Origin: Ligilactobacillus salivarius DSM 20555 = ATCC 11741
Lineage (GTDB): Bacteria > Bacillota > Bacilli > Lactobacillales > Lactobacillaceae
Length of the DNA: 45,580 bases
Direction of reading: 5' to 3'
Assembly: GCF_001435955.1 (NCBI RefSeq)
Contig: NZ_AYYT01000016.1
Span: 1 to 45,580, forward strand
Shown: positions 1 to 9,140 of the stretch, piece by piece
How the letters are laid out: each line of letters starts with the position of its first letter
How positions within the stretch are numbered: the first letter of the stretch is position 1
Made by a program: the position numbers and the translations under genes
The notes under the pieces: model-generated
What the model was told of the DNA's origin: nothing
Seen by the model: the letters and a program-made list of their open reading frames with translations, nothing else
The model's database searches: none

Positions 1-64
1 TTAGCATCAGTTCTTTTTGACAAAGAATCCATATTTTATTGTCTACTTAACAGGGTGAGCACTA
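1..64. mobile_element. possible right end of an IS3-family element
   Basis: The plus strand carries a TTGACA-like tract, a short AT stretch, then TTGTCTACTTAACAGGG and GTGAGCACTA. This resembles the terminal block of IS3/IS150-type elements, in which a TGTCTA motif precedes a GC-richer terminal inverted repeat. Any transposase would lie left of the window, so neither the partner inverted repeat nor a target duplication can be seen. The call rests on pattern resemblance only. Confidence 0.3.
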
Positions 65-83
65 ACCCTAATTGCAGACACCC

Positions 84-110
84 AATAAAAAGGCGCTATT
101 ATGAATGCCT
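84..110 (-). terminator. intrinsic terminator after the flippase gene
   Basis: On the minus strand, AGGCATTCATAATAGCGCCT folds into a stem (AGGC/GCCT plus inner U-G and U-A pairs with one mismatch) followed by TTTTATT. It lies a few bases past the wzx stop and would end the polysaccharide transcript. Confidence 0.55.
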
Positions 111-116
111 CCACAA

Positions 117-1550
117 CTATTTAGATATAATTCGTAATATATATTTTTTTTGACCAGTCAGTATTATACTAATTATATAAACTAAAGTAATATACACTAT
201 TTTTAAAAGTCCAGATATATATATAGTTTTTACTAACTTTTCAGGATACATAATAGCAGCTATAAATAAAATTACTCCTATTATTATGTATGGTAATAGT
301 TCTTTCAGAAATTTACTGAATCTCTTTTTAAAAGCAAATACAATTAAGAAGAAATAACTAACCACAAAATTAGCTATAAAAGATAGTGATACCCACAGCG
401 CCAAAGCATATATTGTTCTACCACTAAATATACCTATCAATATTGAAATAACTGTTACTATTGTATTTATACACCCTTGCAAAAATAACATCTTCGTATT
501 TCCTAAAGCTTGAAAAGCAGCACCTGAACTTGAATTCATCATCTGTGTAGCAATCGATATGGCAAGTAGCTTAAAGCAAATAATCGAATTACTCCAATTA
601 CTTCCATACATGATGTTTATAATTTCTGGTGCAGCAAAAATGCATATTGCCTCTGCCCAAACCCCTACTGCCATCAACAATTTTAAAATACTCATATATT
701 TTTGATAAAGAATATCTTTATTATCTTGATAGTCTGATAAAATTGGATGCAATACAGGGGTAATCACTCCAGCTAGATTACTTACTGGATATTGCATCAA
801 AGTATATGATTTATTATAGTAACCCAACTGTGTACTTCCAATAAAACGTCCAGCTAATAAATTATCCAAATTTCTTGAAAAATAATTGAGTAAATTAAAC
901 AAAAATTGAAAACCTGAATACGATGCAATTTTTCTCACAGCCGAGTTATTATATTTAAATTTAAACTTAGGCTTAGTAGTTAAATAATTCCACAGATAAG
1001 TAAAAAATGCCGATAATATTGCTTGAAATACCAATGCATAGTATCTAGCACCAAAAAATGCTAATACAATCGTGATTACAACAGAAATTACATAGACAAC
1101 TAAAGTTCTAACTGCAATCGCAACAAATTTCTTTTCACGATTTAAAATTCCATTAGGAACCATATTCCAAGTATTAAATAACAAGGAAAAGCCCAATAAC
1201 TGTCCGACTCTGATATAGACGTTACTTCTATAGAAACTTGCAATTCCATACGAAGCAAAAAAGAAAACAACTGTTAAAATTAGTCCAAGATAAACAGAAA
1301 ATGTATATATTTGATTAATATCTTCTTTTGTTAAATCTTTCCTTTGAATAATAGCAGTTCCTAACCCCATGTCTGAGAAAATAGAGAAGAATGTTGTAAA
1401 AACAGTTACAACAGCTACAATTCCATAGTCATGTGGAGTTAAAAGTCTAGCTAAGACTACCTCAACAACAATTGAAAGTAAAACCTTAGAATATTTACCA
1501 ATCGCATTAATCATGGCAGCCCTTTTAATTGAATAACTTTCTGATTGCAT
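117..1550 (-). CDS. wzx: polysaccharide flippase, Wzx-type (MOP superfamily)
   Basis: A 477-residue polytopic membrane protein of the polysaccharide transporter family. It would flip undecaprenyl-linked repeat units across the cytoplasmic membrane. The N-terminal region has the ARLLTPxDYGIVA-type motif typical of WzxC-like exporters, followed by about 12-14 hydrophobic segments and a short basic tail. The length is normal. AAAGGA stands 8 bases before the ATG. It is the last gene of the minus-strand cluster, downstream of the polymerase and glycosyltransferases, and is followed by a terminator. The wzy/wzx pairing points to Wzx/Wzy-dependent export rather than an ABC route. Substrate specificity cannot be read from the sequence. 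Confidence 0.9.
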   Translation of the reverse strand: MQSESYSIKRAAMINAIGKYSKVLLSIVVEVVLARLLTPHDYGIVAVVTVFTTFFSIFSDMGLGTAIIQRKDLTKEDINQIYTFSVYLGLILTVVFFFASYGIASFYRSNVYIRVGQLLGFSLLFNTWNMVPNGILNREKKFVAIAVRTLVVYVISVVITIVLAFFGARYYALVFQAILSAFFTYLWNYLTTKPKFKFKYNNSAVRKIASYSGFQFLFNLLNYFSRNLDNLLAGRFIGSTQLGYYNKSYTLMQYPVSNLAGVITPVLHPILSDYQDNKDILYQKYMSILKLLMAVGVWAEAICIFAAPEIINIMYGSNWSNSIICFKLLAISIATQMMNSSSGAAFQALGNTKMLFLQGCINTIVTVISILIGIFSGRTIYALALWVSLSFIANFVVSYFFLIVFAFKKRFSKFLKELLPYIIIGVILFIAAIMYPEKLVKTIYISGLLKIVYITLVYIISIILTGQKKYILRIISK

Positions 1551-1571
1551 ATAAAAATCCTTTCAACTATG

Positions 1572-2435
1572 TTAATCAGTAAATTTACTAATAAGATTAT
1601 ACTCTCTATTCAGTAAAGACCAATACATATCATTCTGATTTAATTCAACATTAACCTTAGTTAGCCCATTCTCTGCAGCGCCTGGTAATTCAATACGTAC
1701 TCTATCTACTTTAGAGTCACATAAGACAACAGGTACCCTTCCAACTAATTCAACAGCTTTAAGCCATAGATCATCAACTGATATATACTTATTAATTTCA
1801 TTGACATTTAACAATTCAGATAACTTTAATAAATGAGGCGGATAAAGAACACCTCCCACACCCGTAGCCAATAAACTAAGTGATGGTTTAAAAGACTTTT
1901 CAGTTAGATCCCAAGTATTATATGATAAAAATTCTCCATTTTTTACCCTAATATTTCTTGCTCTTCCGGCTGTAATAGCATGTGGAAATTTCTTATAAGT
2001 TTTATATAACTCCTCAACAAGATATTTACTGTAGAGACAGTCATCATCTGTAGTTATAACAATATCATTAGGAAATTCCTTCATAGCATAATAATACTTC
2101 TTATGTGGCCGTAAATCATCCTTAACATACCTTATCTCCAAGCCGTATTTTTGTAGTTTCAGAACTTTTTCAGGAAGATATTTTTTATCATCCTCAACTA
2201 TGTACAAAATAATTTTATTAGGCTTCATAGTTTGTAATAAAAGAGTCTTCACACATGAATCTAAAGTTGAAAATCTCTTATGATAGCTTGTTAATGAGAC
2301 AATAATTTTTTTATTTCTTTTACTATTCGTTTCAATACCTATCTTTTTTATACTCATAAACTTGACATATGGAATTTTTAACCTTTTTCTTATGCCATAA
2401 ATATATCTTCTACACGTCGAAATTAATTTTTGCAT
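1572..2435 (-). CDS. GT-A fold glycosyltransferase
   Basis: About 287 residues from the ATG at 2435. An upstream in-frame GTG at 2450 lies inside the ribosome binding site AGAGGTGA and is unlikely to be the start. The N-terminal 30 residues are basic and could bind the membrane surface. A nucleotide-sugar binding segment starts near residue 44 (IIVSLTSY). A DDD metal-binding motif (TTDDDCLY) lies near residue 130, and an ISVDDLW segment sits in the acceptor half. These fit a GT2-like transferase, although it lacks the usual DDGSxD element, so it belongs to a divergent branch. It sits between wzy and wzx and probably adds one sugar of the repeat unit. Confidence 0.75.
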   Translation of the reverse strand: MQKLISTCRRYIYGIRKRLKIPYVKFMSIKKIGIETNSKRNKKIIVSLTSYHKRFSTLDSCVKTLLLQTMKPNKIILYIVEDDKKYLPEKVLKLQKYGLEIRYVKDDLRPHKKYYYAMKEFPNDIVITTDDDCLYSKYLVEELYKTYKKFPHAITAGRARNIRVKNGEFLSYNTWDLTEKSFKPSLSLLATGVGGVLYPPHLLKLSELLNVNEINKYISVDDLWLKAVELVGRVPVVLCDSKVDRVRIELPGAAENGLTKVNVELNQNDMYWSLLNREYNLISKFTD

Positions 2436-2506
2436 AATTAGCAATATCACCTCTTTCTGTTAGTGTTATAGTATTCTTTCTTATAGCTACTTCCCAATAT
2501 AAATAA

Positions 2507-3616
2507 TTATACAAATCCAGAGTTCCAGAAAAATTCGTATGGTATTGCATTCATATTTATAACTGTACGTGTAAAGAAATATATCACATAGAATAAGAAA
2601 ATCATACTATAAGAAATCACTTTATTTCTTCTATCACTAATATTAGAAATTGCCTTTGAAATCAAAAGAATACTAAAAATTCCAAAATATATAGTTAATC
2701 TATAAGTATCGCTAATAACATTGGCAAACGGATAAATAGCTGCTCCTAAAGTGACAATATTAAATAGTATCTTTCCTTCATAAGTTTTATTAGCCTTACT
2801 ATACGACGTAAATAATAGAATAACGATATAAATTAGCATTGGAAAAATTGAAATGCTACCACTTGTATCGTATATTCCATTTTCTGTATATCCTCGTAAT
2901 CTATCAGACATAAAAAAATACGCTACATTAGGTGCTAATTTAGAAATAAAATATGTACTTATTATTATTATGTAATTTTTTTTATCGGCCTTTAGCAAAT
3001 GTGCTGCAGGATACGCAATTATAAAGCAGATCGCTGTTTCATGTATTAACGTAGCAATAAAAACTAGTAATAAAAACTTCACGATTTTTTTATTATATAC
3101 ATATTTTAGTGATAATAATAAAATAGATACAGCTACCATTTGCCGAATCAAATAGAATGAGTACAAATAGAACATTGACACAAAGGCAATAAAACTCAAT
3201 AAATACTCATCAGAATATTTATAAATCACATAACAAACAGAATATATATATGGTATGCTAATTATCATTAAATAGTATCTATAGTTCGTACCAGTAAAAA
3301 TGGTTAAAAATTTGGTTATCAGTGCAAAAATATGCCCCATCTGCTTAAAATTATCAATAGCATTTGACCAACTACCCAAATTTGCAACATTAAATGCCGG
3401 ATAATACACATTTAATGTATCATTTACTCCTAGATATACACTTCGCAGTGCAACCAATAGATATAATAGAATACCTATAACTATACAATAGACTAATACT
3501 CCAAAATTTTTGGTTATTGGAATCTCGCTATCCAATGTATAAACCTTAATCTTACTTCTAGTAAAAATAATTCTTCCAACTATTATTGACATAAATAGTA
3601 ATATATATACTATCAT
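2507..3616 (-). CDS. wzy: oligosaccharide repeat-unit polymerase, EpsG/Wzy type
   Basis: A 369-residue membrane protein with about 10 hydrophobic segments. The RQMVAVSILLLSLKYVYNKK segment and the following AxLIHETAI are the hallmark of the EpsG family of Wzy-like polymerases, which join flipped repeat units on the outer face of the membrane. The ATG overlaps the TGA of the upstream GT4 gene by one base and has AGAGG six bases before it, so translation is coupled. It is very AT-rich, like the other unit-specific genes here and unlike the rml block. The polymerised linkage cannot be predicted. Confidence 0.85.
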   Translation of the reverse strand: MIVYILLFMSIIVGRIIFTRSKIKVYTLDSEIPITKNFGVLVYCIVIGILLYLLVALRSVYLGVNDTLNVYYPAFNVANLGSWSNAIDNFKQMGHIFALITKFLTIFTGTNYRYYLMIISIPYIYSVCYVIYKYSDEYLLSFIAFVSMFYLYSFYLIRQMVAVSILLLSLKYVYNKKIVKFLLLVFIATLIHETAICFIIAYPAAHLLKADKKNYIIIISTYFISKLAPNVAYFFMSDRLRGYTENGIYDTSGSISIFPMLIYIVILLFTSYSKANKTYEGKILFNIVTLGAAIYPFANVISDTYRLTIYFGIFSILLISKAISNISDRRNKVISYSMIFLFYVIYFFTRTVINMNAIPYEFFWNSGFV

Positions 3617-4755
3617 CAGATACCTCTATTTTCTTCTATAAAACTAATAATTTTAGGTGCTATATTATTAGAAAAATTCTTCACTGACCATTCATGTGCA
3701 TTAATAATAATCTTATTACTATCATCGCTAGCAATCGCTTTTTCTATATTTTTGACCAAATCGTCTATATTTCCACTTTTATATAAATATCCAGTAATTC
3801 CATCTTTCACAAGTTCAGCAGTTGCGCCACTATCAGCACCTATAACTAAATTTCTATAATACATTCCCTCAATAGTCACTCTACCTAATGCTTCCATTTT
3901 TGAACATACTAATTCCATATCATAATTTCTACGGATAGTGCTTATATCTTTAGTAAATCCCTTTAGGTGGACATTGCTAATACTATTATCATTAATATAC
4001 TTTCTTAAAGTATTTTCGAGAGATCCTTTACCATATATATCTAACGAAAATTCATATCCATCCTCATAAACTTTGGAAGCAGCTTTTACTGCATCCATTA
4101 CACCCTTATTTTCAAGTAATTGTCCTACAAAAATCGCTCTTACTTTCTTATCATTAAATCTTGGATTTTCATTTACAATGTTCTTATTATAAGAAATCTG
4201 GTTATATATAACTTTACTACTTTTGAATTTGTATTTTTTCAAATAATAACTCTCTATTGCCTTACTTATAAAAATAGCATTTGACTTAGAAGCCAAATCA
4301 CGAATCATTTCAAGATTCTCATGTTCTAGTCCATGGTCTAAATCCATAAACTCTCTAACATGCCAAAAATGTGGAATATCTAAACTAGTTGCTATATCTG
4401 CACCTATCCAAACTGAAAATGTATTAGATAATATAACATCAGGGGAAATATCTTGTATAAGTGATAGGAGTCTTTTCCTTATACTTTGTTTATAACACAC
4501 TTTCATATAACAACTTTTGATGGTCAGCTTTACATTTTCTAAACCACTTTTCTTTCGTAAATGTTTTGCAGTAGCAAAATAATTACCATTTACTACATGA
4601 ACATTCTTTGCTATATTATCAAAATCATGACTTTTTACACCTGATTTTGGTAATATAATCCAATATTCATTGCTAGTATCATTTTTAATCCAATCAACAA
4701 GTGACATATTAGCACCTGAAAGGAACGCATCACCATTAAATACACATATCTTCAT
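3616..4755 (-). CDS. GT4 family glycosyltransferase
   Basis: About 379 residues from the ATG at 4755 (MKICVFNGD). A further upstream ATG at 4773 has no ribosome binding site and would add six atypical residues. It is a GT-B fold enzyme. The C-terminal half has the glycosyltransferase-1 domain with VGQLLENKG, and an E-x7-E motif (EALGRVTIE) followed by G-ADSGATAELV, the retaining GT4 signature. It probably transfers a hexose or rhamnose to the lipid-linked unit at the cytoplasmic face. The stop overlaps the wzy start. Confidence 0.85.
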   Translation of the reverse strand: MKICVFNGDAFLSGANMSLVDWIKNDTSNEYWIILPKSGVKSHDFDNIAKNVHVVNGNYFATAKHLRKKSGLENVKLTIKSCYMKVCYKQSIRKRLLSLIQDISPDVILSNTFSVWIGADIATSLDIPHFWHVREFMDLDHGLEHENLEMIRDLASKSNAIFISKAIESYYLKKYKFKSSKVIYNQISYNKNIVNENPRFNDKKVRAIFVGQLLENKGVMDAVKAASKVYEDGYEFSLDIYGKGSLENTLRKYINDNSISNVHLKGFTKDISTIRRNYDMELVCSKMEALGRVTIEGMYYRNLVIGADSGATAELVKDGITGYLYKSGNIDDLVKNIEKAIASDDSNKIIINAHEWSVKNFSNNIAPKIISFIEENRGI

Positions 4756-4793
4756 CAAAAATCTACTTCCCATTCATTTGTTACTCAATATAT

Positions 4794-5369
4794 TCATCTT
4801 ACTTTAACCCATTTATTTTGATTAAAGTCATACCTTTTTATAACTCTAGCAGGACAGCCAACCGCAACCGAGTAATCGGGAATATTATGAGTGACTACAC
4901 TATTTGCCCCTATAACACAGTGTTTACCAATATTAACATTTCCTATAATAGATACATTTGTCCCTATCCATGTATCTCTCCTAATTACCACACCTTTGGT
5001 GTATACAACATCGTCCTGCTCTAGAATTGGAATATTTATATTAGAATAATTATGATTGTAGTCAGCTATAAAAACATTAGGGCCAGTAAATACATTATCT
5101 TCGATAATAACACTATTTTTGCAACCTATTCTTGAAAACTGACCTATCATTACGTTATTTCCTATAATGAGACCTTTATTTTTGGGGAATGTTGCGATAA
5201 AACAATCTGAATGCACTGTAACGTTTTCCCCAAGTTTCATAAATCCCTTACCTGTAACTCTCGACCTCACCCCAACAAACAAATTACTTCCAAACATTCT
5301 ATACCGTACAGCATAATAAAATGTATTTGAAAAAGCTTTTTTAAAGAAACACTTGATTTTTCTAATCAT
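4794..5369 (-). CDS. hexapeptide-repeat O-acetyltransferase
   Basis: About 191 residues from the ATG at 5369, which overlaps the 3' end of the upstream gene by 8 bases (ATGATTAG). A TTG start at 5384 is possible but directly abuts AGAGG. The protein is a left-handed beta-helix acyltransferase. Repeated [IV]GxN/[IV]xIG hexapeptides span residues 60-165, the likely catalytic His is in ADYNHNYS, and the C-terminus VAVGCPARVIK is typical of the WcaF/maltose acetyltransferase group. It would acetylate a sugar of the polysaccharide from acetyl-CoA. Confidence 0.85.
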   Translation of the reverse strand: MIRKIKCFFKKAFSNTFYYAVRYRMFGSNLFVGVRSRVTGKGFMKLGENVTVHSDCFIATFPKNKGLIIGNNVMIGQFSRIGCKNSVIIEDNVFTGPNVFIADYNHNYSNINIPILEQDDVVYTKGVVIRRDTWIGTNVSIIGNVNIGKHCVIGANSVVTHNIPDYSVAVGCPARVIKRYDFNQNKWVKVR

Positions 5370-6435
5370 TATATTTATCAACAACCTCTTTTATAGCCTC
5401 TAAATATCCAAAACCATCTTTATCATCAGGTTCGAGATAGGCGCCTTCACTCCATTCATTCCAAGCATTAATCACACAAAATTCCTCACTTATATTTTCT
5501 CTATCTGAGGTGTAAAATTTTTCAAAGTACTTTTTAAATTTAGGAACTGTTTTCCCCTTTACTATCATACTTTCTTTGCCTTTTCTCGCGGAATTATCCC
5601 AACCACTGAAAGCACCAGAAATAATAGTTTTTGAATCATAAGTTCTTTTCCTATTCAAAATATAAGACCAGATTTTGTCGAAAGATTGATAATCCGTCAT
5701 CTTTAACTTCTTTATGATAAATCTCTTTAGTAAATTAAACTTACTAATATCAAAAAATAAAGAATACCTTGGTTCAAATTCGTAAACAGCATCACTTTTT
5801 TTAGAAAATAATTTTGGATTTCTAGGATATATGTACTCAACAGTATATATTCCTGCAAAACCTGCTTCTTTACAACGCATATCAAAATATTCAATCATTT
5901 TATCATAATTCGGTATTTCCGAGGGATTATATATATATAACATTGGTTTATTATCTACTTTTATATATCTTTCATCCTTAAAAAATTTTTCCCAATAATC
6001 AAAATGTTGTTTCCAATCTTGCTCTCCAGGATATAATTGCTCTAATAAAGTTTCTGGATCTCTTCCATGCCAAGTAGTAATCCAAGTTTGGTTAGCCCAA
6101 CTAAAACAATAATTAATATCAATATCTGGGTTATTTAAAAGCATTTCTGCCGGTTTTTCAAATAACATTCTTCCATTTCCAAACCAGTAATGATAGAAAA
6201 TAAAGCCATAAACATTATACTTTTTAGCTATTTCTGCTTGATATTTTAAATCATTAACATTAGAAAGATCATAATAATAATCATCTTTAGGCTTCATAGG
6301 TTGGTAATGTCCTTTAAACAAGGGCTTTCCAGATTTTACATTAGTCCACTCTGTAAAACCATCTCCCCACCATTTATTATTCTCTGGAATCTCATGAAAT
6401 GCCGGTAAATGGACTGCTAGAACTTTTTTACCCAT
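5362..6435 (-). CDS. WbsX-like GH99-type glycan enzyme
   Basis: 357 residues matching the WbsX family (glycosyltransferase-WbsX / GH99-like fold) over the whole length. Visible motifs are LPAFHEIPEN, WWGDGFTEWTNV, YGFIFYHYWF, the FSWANQTW variant of the usual CWANE-W, and the C-terminal NAWNEWSEGAYLEPD. These proteins recur in O-antigen and capsule clusters. The GH99 relationship suggests endo-mannosidase-like chemistry or glycan transfer, but the reaction is not settled. AGGAG precedes the ATG, and the upstream GT92 gene ends 6 bases before it. Confidence 0.85.
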   Translation of the reverse strand: MGKKVLAVHLPAFHEIPENNKWWGDGFTEWTNVKSGKPLFKGHYQPMKPKDDYYYDLSNVNDLKYQAEIAKKYNVYGFIFYHYWFGNGRMLFEKPAEMLLNNPDIDINYCFSWANQTWITTWHGRDPETLLEQLYPGEQDWKQHFDYWEKFFKDERYIKVDNKPMLYIYNPSEIPNYDKMIEYFDMRCKEAGFAGIYTVEYIYPRNPKLFSKKSDAVYEFEPRYSLFFDISKFNLLKRFIIKKLKMTDYQSFDKIWSYILNRKRTYDSKTIISGAFSGWDNSARKGKESMIVKGKTVPKFKKYFEKFYTSDRENISEEFCVINAWNEWSEGAYLEPDDKDGFGYLEAIKEVVDKYND

Positions 6436-6440
6436 ACTTC

Positions 6441-7400
6441 TTATTCCATCTCCTTTTTCAAAATTTTTTGTATTCCAACATCATATACTTCATTTCTATC
6501 GTATTCAATAAAGAAATCCCAATTTCTTTTTCCGTCTACATCAGCCATACCACGGTTAAATTTCTTTATAGCTTCATCTCTACTTTTACAGAAATAATGA
6601 TTAATTCTAAATTTTGAATACGTTACTTCATAATCAACTGCTCCATTAAACTTATGTTCATTTTCATTTATATTATAAACTCCATGCCTATAACACGGAA
6701 AATGTGGATTAGAAATCACAATTACTTTACGAGGATTAAAAATAGTTTTTACAGCAATATGGTTTTTAAAATTATCTGCTGCTCTATAAGTATATTCATC
6801 TAACACGTTTCCGGCGGGTTTATGAATATGTCCCGAACTGCCAAAACAGCACCAATGAATTCCCATGCCCCCATAACTATAGTTCTTAGATAATATTTTA
6901 TCTATATCAGAAATATTACCAGTTTCTCTTGGAAAAATAAATTCATCTAAATCTAAAGCTGCAATATATTTACAATCATATCTATGTTTTTCAACAGCAT
7001 CATTATAGGCAAAACACTGCCTTTTTTCACCAGGATAGTTAATTAAATCAACTATACCCTGTTTAATATATCCACTTAATATCGCCTCTATATTATCAGT
7101 ACTATTATTGTTATATATATAAAATTTTTGAAACCCTACTTTTTTATGATAATCAATCCACTCTTTTATATATGGAGCCTCATTCTTAACAATTGCTACT
7201 ATTGCATAATCATATTTATAGCTATCTAATTCTTTAGGACGTGTAAAAAATGTCAAATACTTAAAAAATCCATACAGTACTAGTGGTAGGAACAGTAACG
7301 CCTTAAGTATACTTGGTAACATAGAATCACGTAATTGTCTAGCTGGTTTCATCCAAATTATATATCTTAAAAATTTACTTTTTTTCAAAGCATTAACCAT
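6441..7400 (-). CDS. GT92-like glycosyltransferase
   Basis: 319 residues. A hydrophobic segment near residues 30-50 may anchor it. The catalytic domain begins with AIVAIVKNEAPYIKEWIDYH and the YIYNNNSTDN segment, and has the DxD-type motif DLDEFIFP, the pattern of glycosyltransferase family 92 (DUF23) / Glyco_tranf_2_4. Related bacterial enzymes add galactose or other hexoses to cell-surface glycans. It overlaps the upstream GT2 gene by 8 bases, and GAGGATAAAAC stands before the ATG. Confidence 0.8.
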   Translation of the reverse strand: MVNALKKSKFLRYIIWMKPARQLRDSMLPSILKALLFLPLVLYGFFKYLTFFTRPKELDSYKYDYAIVAIVKNEAPYIKEWIDYHKKVGFQKFYIYNNNSTDNIEAILSGYIKQGIVDLINYPGEKRQCFAYNDAVEKHRYDCKYIAALDLDEFIFPRETGNISDIDKILSKNYSYGGMGIHWCCFGSSGHIHKPAGNVLDEYTYRAADNFKNHIAVKTIFNPRKVIVISNPHFPCYRHGVYNINENEHKFNGAVDYEVTYSKFRINHYFCKSRDEAIKKFNRGMADVDGKRNWDFFIEYDRNEVYDVGIQKILKKEME

Positions 7401-8106
7401 GTTTTATCCTCACCTCCCATTTCAATAAATTTATAACAAAAACTAATCTGTTACGAATCATCTTTCTTAACGGCAAATGCTGCATTGTCGATACGTTCTC
7501 TCCATGTCTTCTATAATAAATTAATTTTTCTGGAATAAAGACACTCTTTCCAACTACTTCAGAGATAATACCTATCCATTGATCATGCATGTGTATATTA
7601 TCTGGTATTGGCAATATGTAATCCAGTATCTCTTTTCTAAACGCCATACAACAACCTATATATGAATTTTTAACAATATTTTTTATAATTCCACTTTTAG
7701 AATTTCTCGTCGAAAAAAAAGAACCAATCACTATATCCATATTATTATCTATAACAGCTGCATCATGTATTACAAGTGTTACGTTACTATCTTTGAAAAA
7801 TCGTTGTGTCATTTCAACTTTATTATCCATCCAAATATCGTCTTGGTCTGTCAAATATATATATTCACCTGAAGCATGACGTAGTGCATTTTCAAAGTTA
7901 GCTTTAACTCCCTTATGGGGGCCTTCATACACTTTTATATTTTTGAAATTTTTCCTGTAATCCTGTATTATCTCCAAAGTTTCATCTTTAGAACCATCAT
8001 CAGAAATAATAATTTCATCATTGTTAGAAAGATTCTTGATAATGCTTTCTAATTGCTTTGAAATATACTTTTGGCCATTATATGTTGCCATACAAACAGA
8101 TATCAT
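7393..8106 (-). CDS. GT2 glycosyltransferase, rhamnosyltransferase-like
   Basis: 237 residues, short for the class. The GT-A signature begins at the N-terminus (SVCMATYNG), followed by IISDDGSKDET and the YLTDQDDIW metal-binding motif near residue 88. The DQDDIW variant is common among rhamnosyltransferases of rhamnose-rich polysaccharide clusters. That fits the dTDP-rhamnose genes here but does not prove the donor. It heads a coupled sub-operon from GT2 through GT92 and WbsX to the acetyltransferase. Confidence 0.82.
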   Translation of the reverse strand: MISVCMATYNGQKYISKQLESIIKNLSNNDEIIISDDGSKDETLEIIQDYRKNFKNIKVYEGPHKGVKANFENALRHASGEYIYLTDQDDIWMDNKVEMTQRFFKDSNVTLVIHDAAVIDNNMDIVIGSFFSTRNSKSGIIKNIVKNSYIGCCMAFRKEILDYILPIPDNIHMHDQWIGIISEVVGKSVFIPEKLIYYRRHGENVSTMQHLPLRKMIRNRLVFVINLLKWEVRIKHG

Positions 8107-8169
8107 TATTTAAGCTCTCTCCTAATATTTTATAATTTATAGCTTACAAACATAATTTGCCTAATAATA

Positions 8170-9084
8170 TTAATCATTAATTATCTTCAAATAACGTGAT
8201 AACGCATCTTGCCAAGTAGGAAGTGGATCAAAGCCATTTTCAACTAATTTAGATTTATCTAAACGGCTATTAAATGGTCGTGCAGCTTTAGAGACTCCAT
8301 ATTCAGCAGTTGTCACTGGAGTAACCTTTACATTTTTACCTGATTGTTTAAAGATTTCTTTTGCAAAGTCTGCCCAAGAAATATAACCACCTTCATTAGT
8401 TGCATGATAGTAACCATACTTATCTGTTTCTGTCATGTCAACTAAAAGCCTAGCCAAATCATAAGTGTATGTTGGGGTTCCAATCTGATCAGAAACAACA
8501 GTTAATTCATCATGGTTTTCTGCTAACTTCAACATTGTTTTAATGAAATTAGCACCATTGACACCAAAGACCCAAGCAATTCTGACAATAAAATATTTGT
8601 CTAAAGTGTTAGCCACAGCTAATTCACCATCTAATTTAGTTTGACCGTATACATTTAATGGTTTATAGTCCTTGCAATCAGGTTTCCATGGTTTTTTTCC
8701 TTGACCATCAAACACATAATCAGTAGATAGATATACCATCTTTGCATCAATTTTCTTGGCCGCATTTGCAATGTTTTGAGTCCCATCTACATTGATTGCA
8801 CGAACTTTAGCTTGCTTGTCCTCATCTTCTGCTGCATCTACCGCCGTCCAAGCTGCACAATGTACGATAACATCTGGATCAACCATCTCAATTATCTTTT
8901 GCACTTCGTCATTATTTGTAATATCTAGTGAAACATATTCAGCAGTTGTTACGTAACTGTCGTCTTGTATGCCTGCATATTCTGGAGCTAAGTCAGTTCC
9001 TACCCCAACATACCCGCGCTTATTTAACTCATTCATAACGTCATGGCCTAATTGACCTGCAACACCAGTCACAAAATATTTCAT
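8170..9084 (-). CDS. rmlD: dTDP-4-dehydrorhamnose reductase, second copy
   Basis: 304 residues of the SDR superfamily. It has the Rossmann motif GVAGQLG, STDYVFDG, the catalytic Y-x3-K (YGQTK) and a C-terminal substrate region with ARPFNSRLDKSKL. It would reduce dTDP-4-keto-L-rhamnose to dTDP-L-rhamnose with NAD(P)H. Together with the 278-residue copy at 12189-13025 it makes two clearly different RmlD proteins in one cluster. A GGGGGA ribosome binding site precedes the ATG. This copy sits between two glycosyltransferases rather than with rmlABC. It could be functional redundancy from cluster fusion, or it could serve a related 4-keto sugar. Confidence 0.88.
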   Translation of the reverse strand: MKYFVTGVAGQLGHDVMNELNKRGYVGVGTDLAPEYAGIQDDSYVTTAEYVSLDITNNDEVQKIIEMVDPDVIVHCAAWTAVDAAEDEDKQAKVRAINVDGTQNIANAAKKIDAKMVYLSTDYVFDGQGKKPWKPDCKDYKPLNVYGQTKLDGELAVANTLDKYFIVRIAWVFGVNGANFIKTMLKLAENHDELTVVSDQIGTPTYTYDLARLLVDMTETDKYGYYHATNEGGYISWADFAKEIFKQSGKNVKVTPVTTAEYGVSKAARPFNSRLDKSKLVENGFDPLPTWQDALSRYLKIIND

Positions 9085-9140
9085 TTTAAATCCCCCATTC
9101 TTTTAGTTTTTACCATATCATATAACTAGTAATATTAAGT

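Noticed and set aside
1-168. Open plus-strand frame from the left edge
   Set aside because: Overlaps the wzx end and its terminator antisense; composition is not protein-like.
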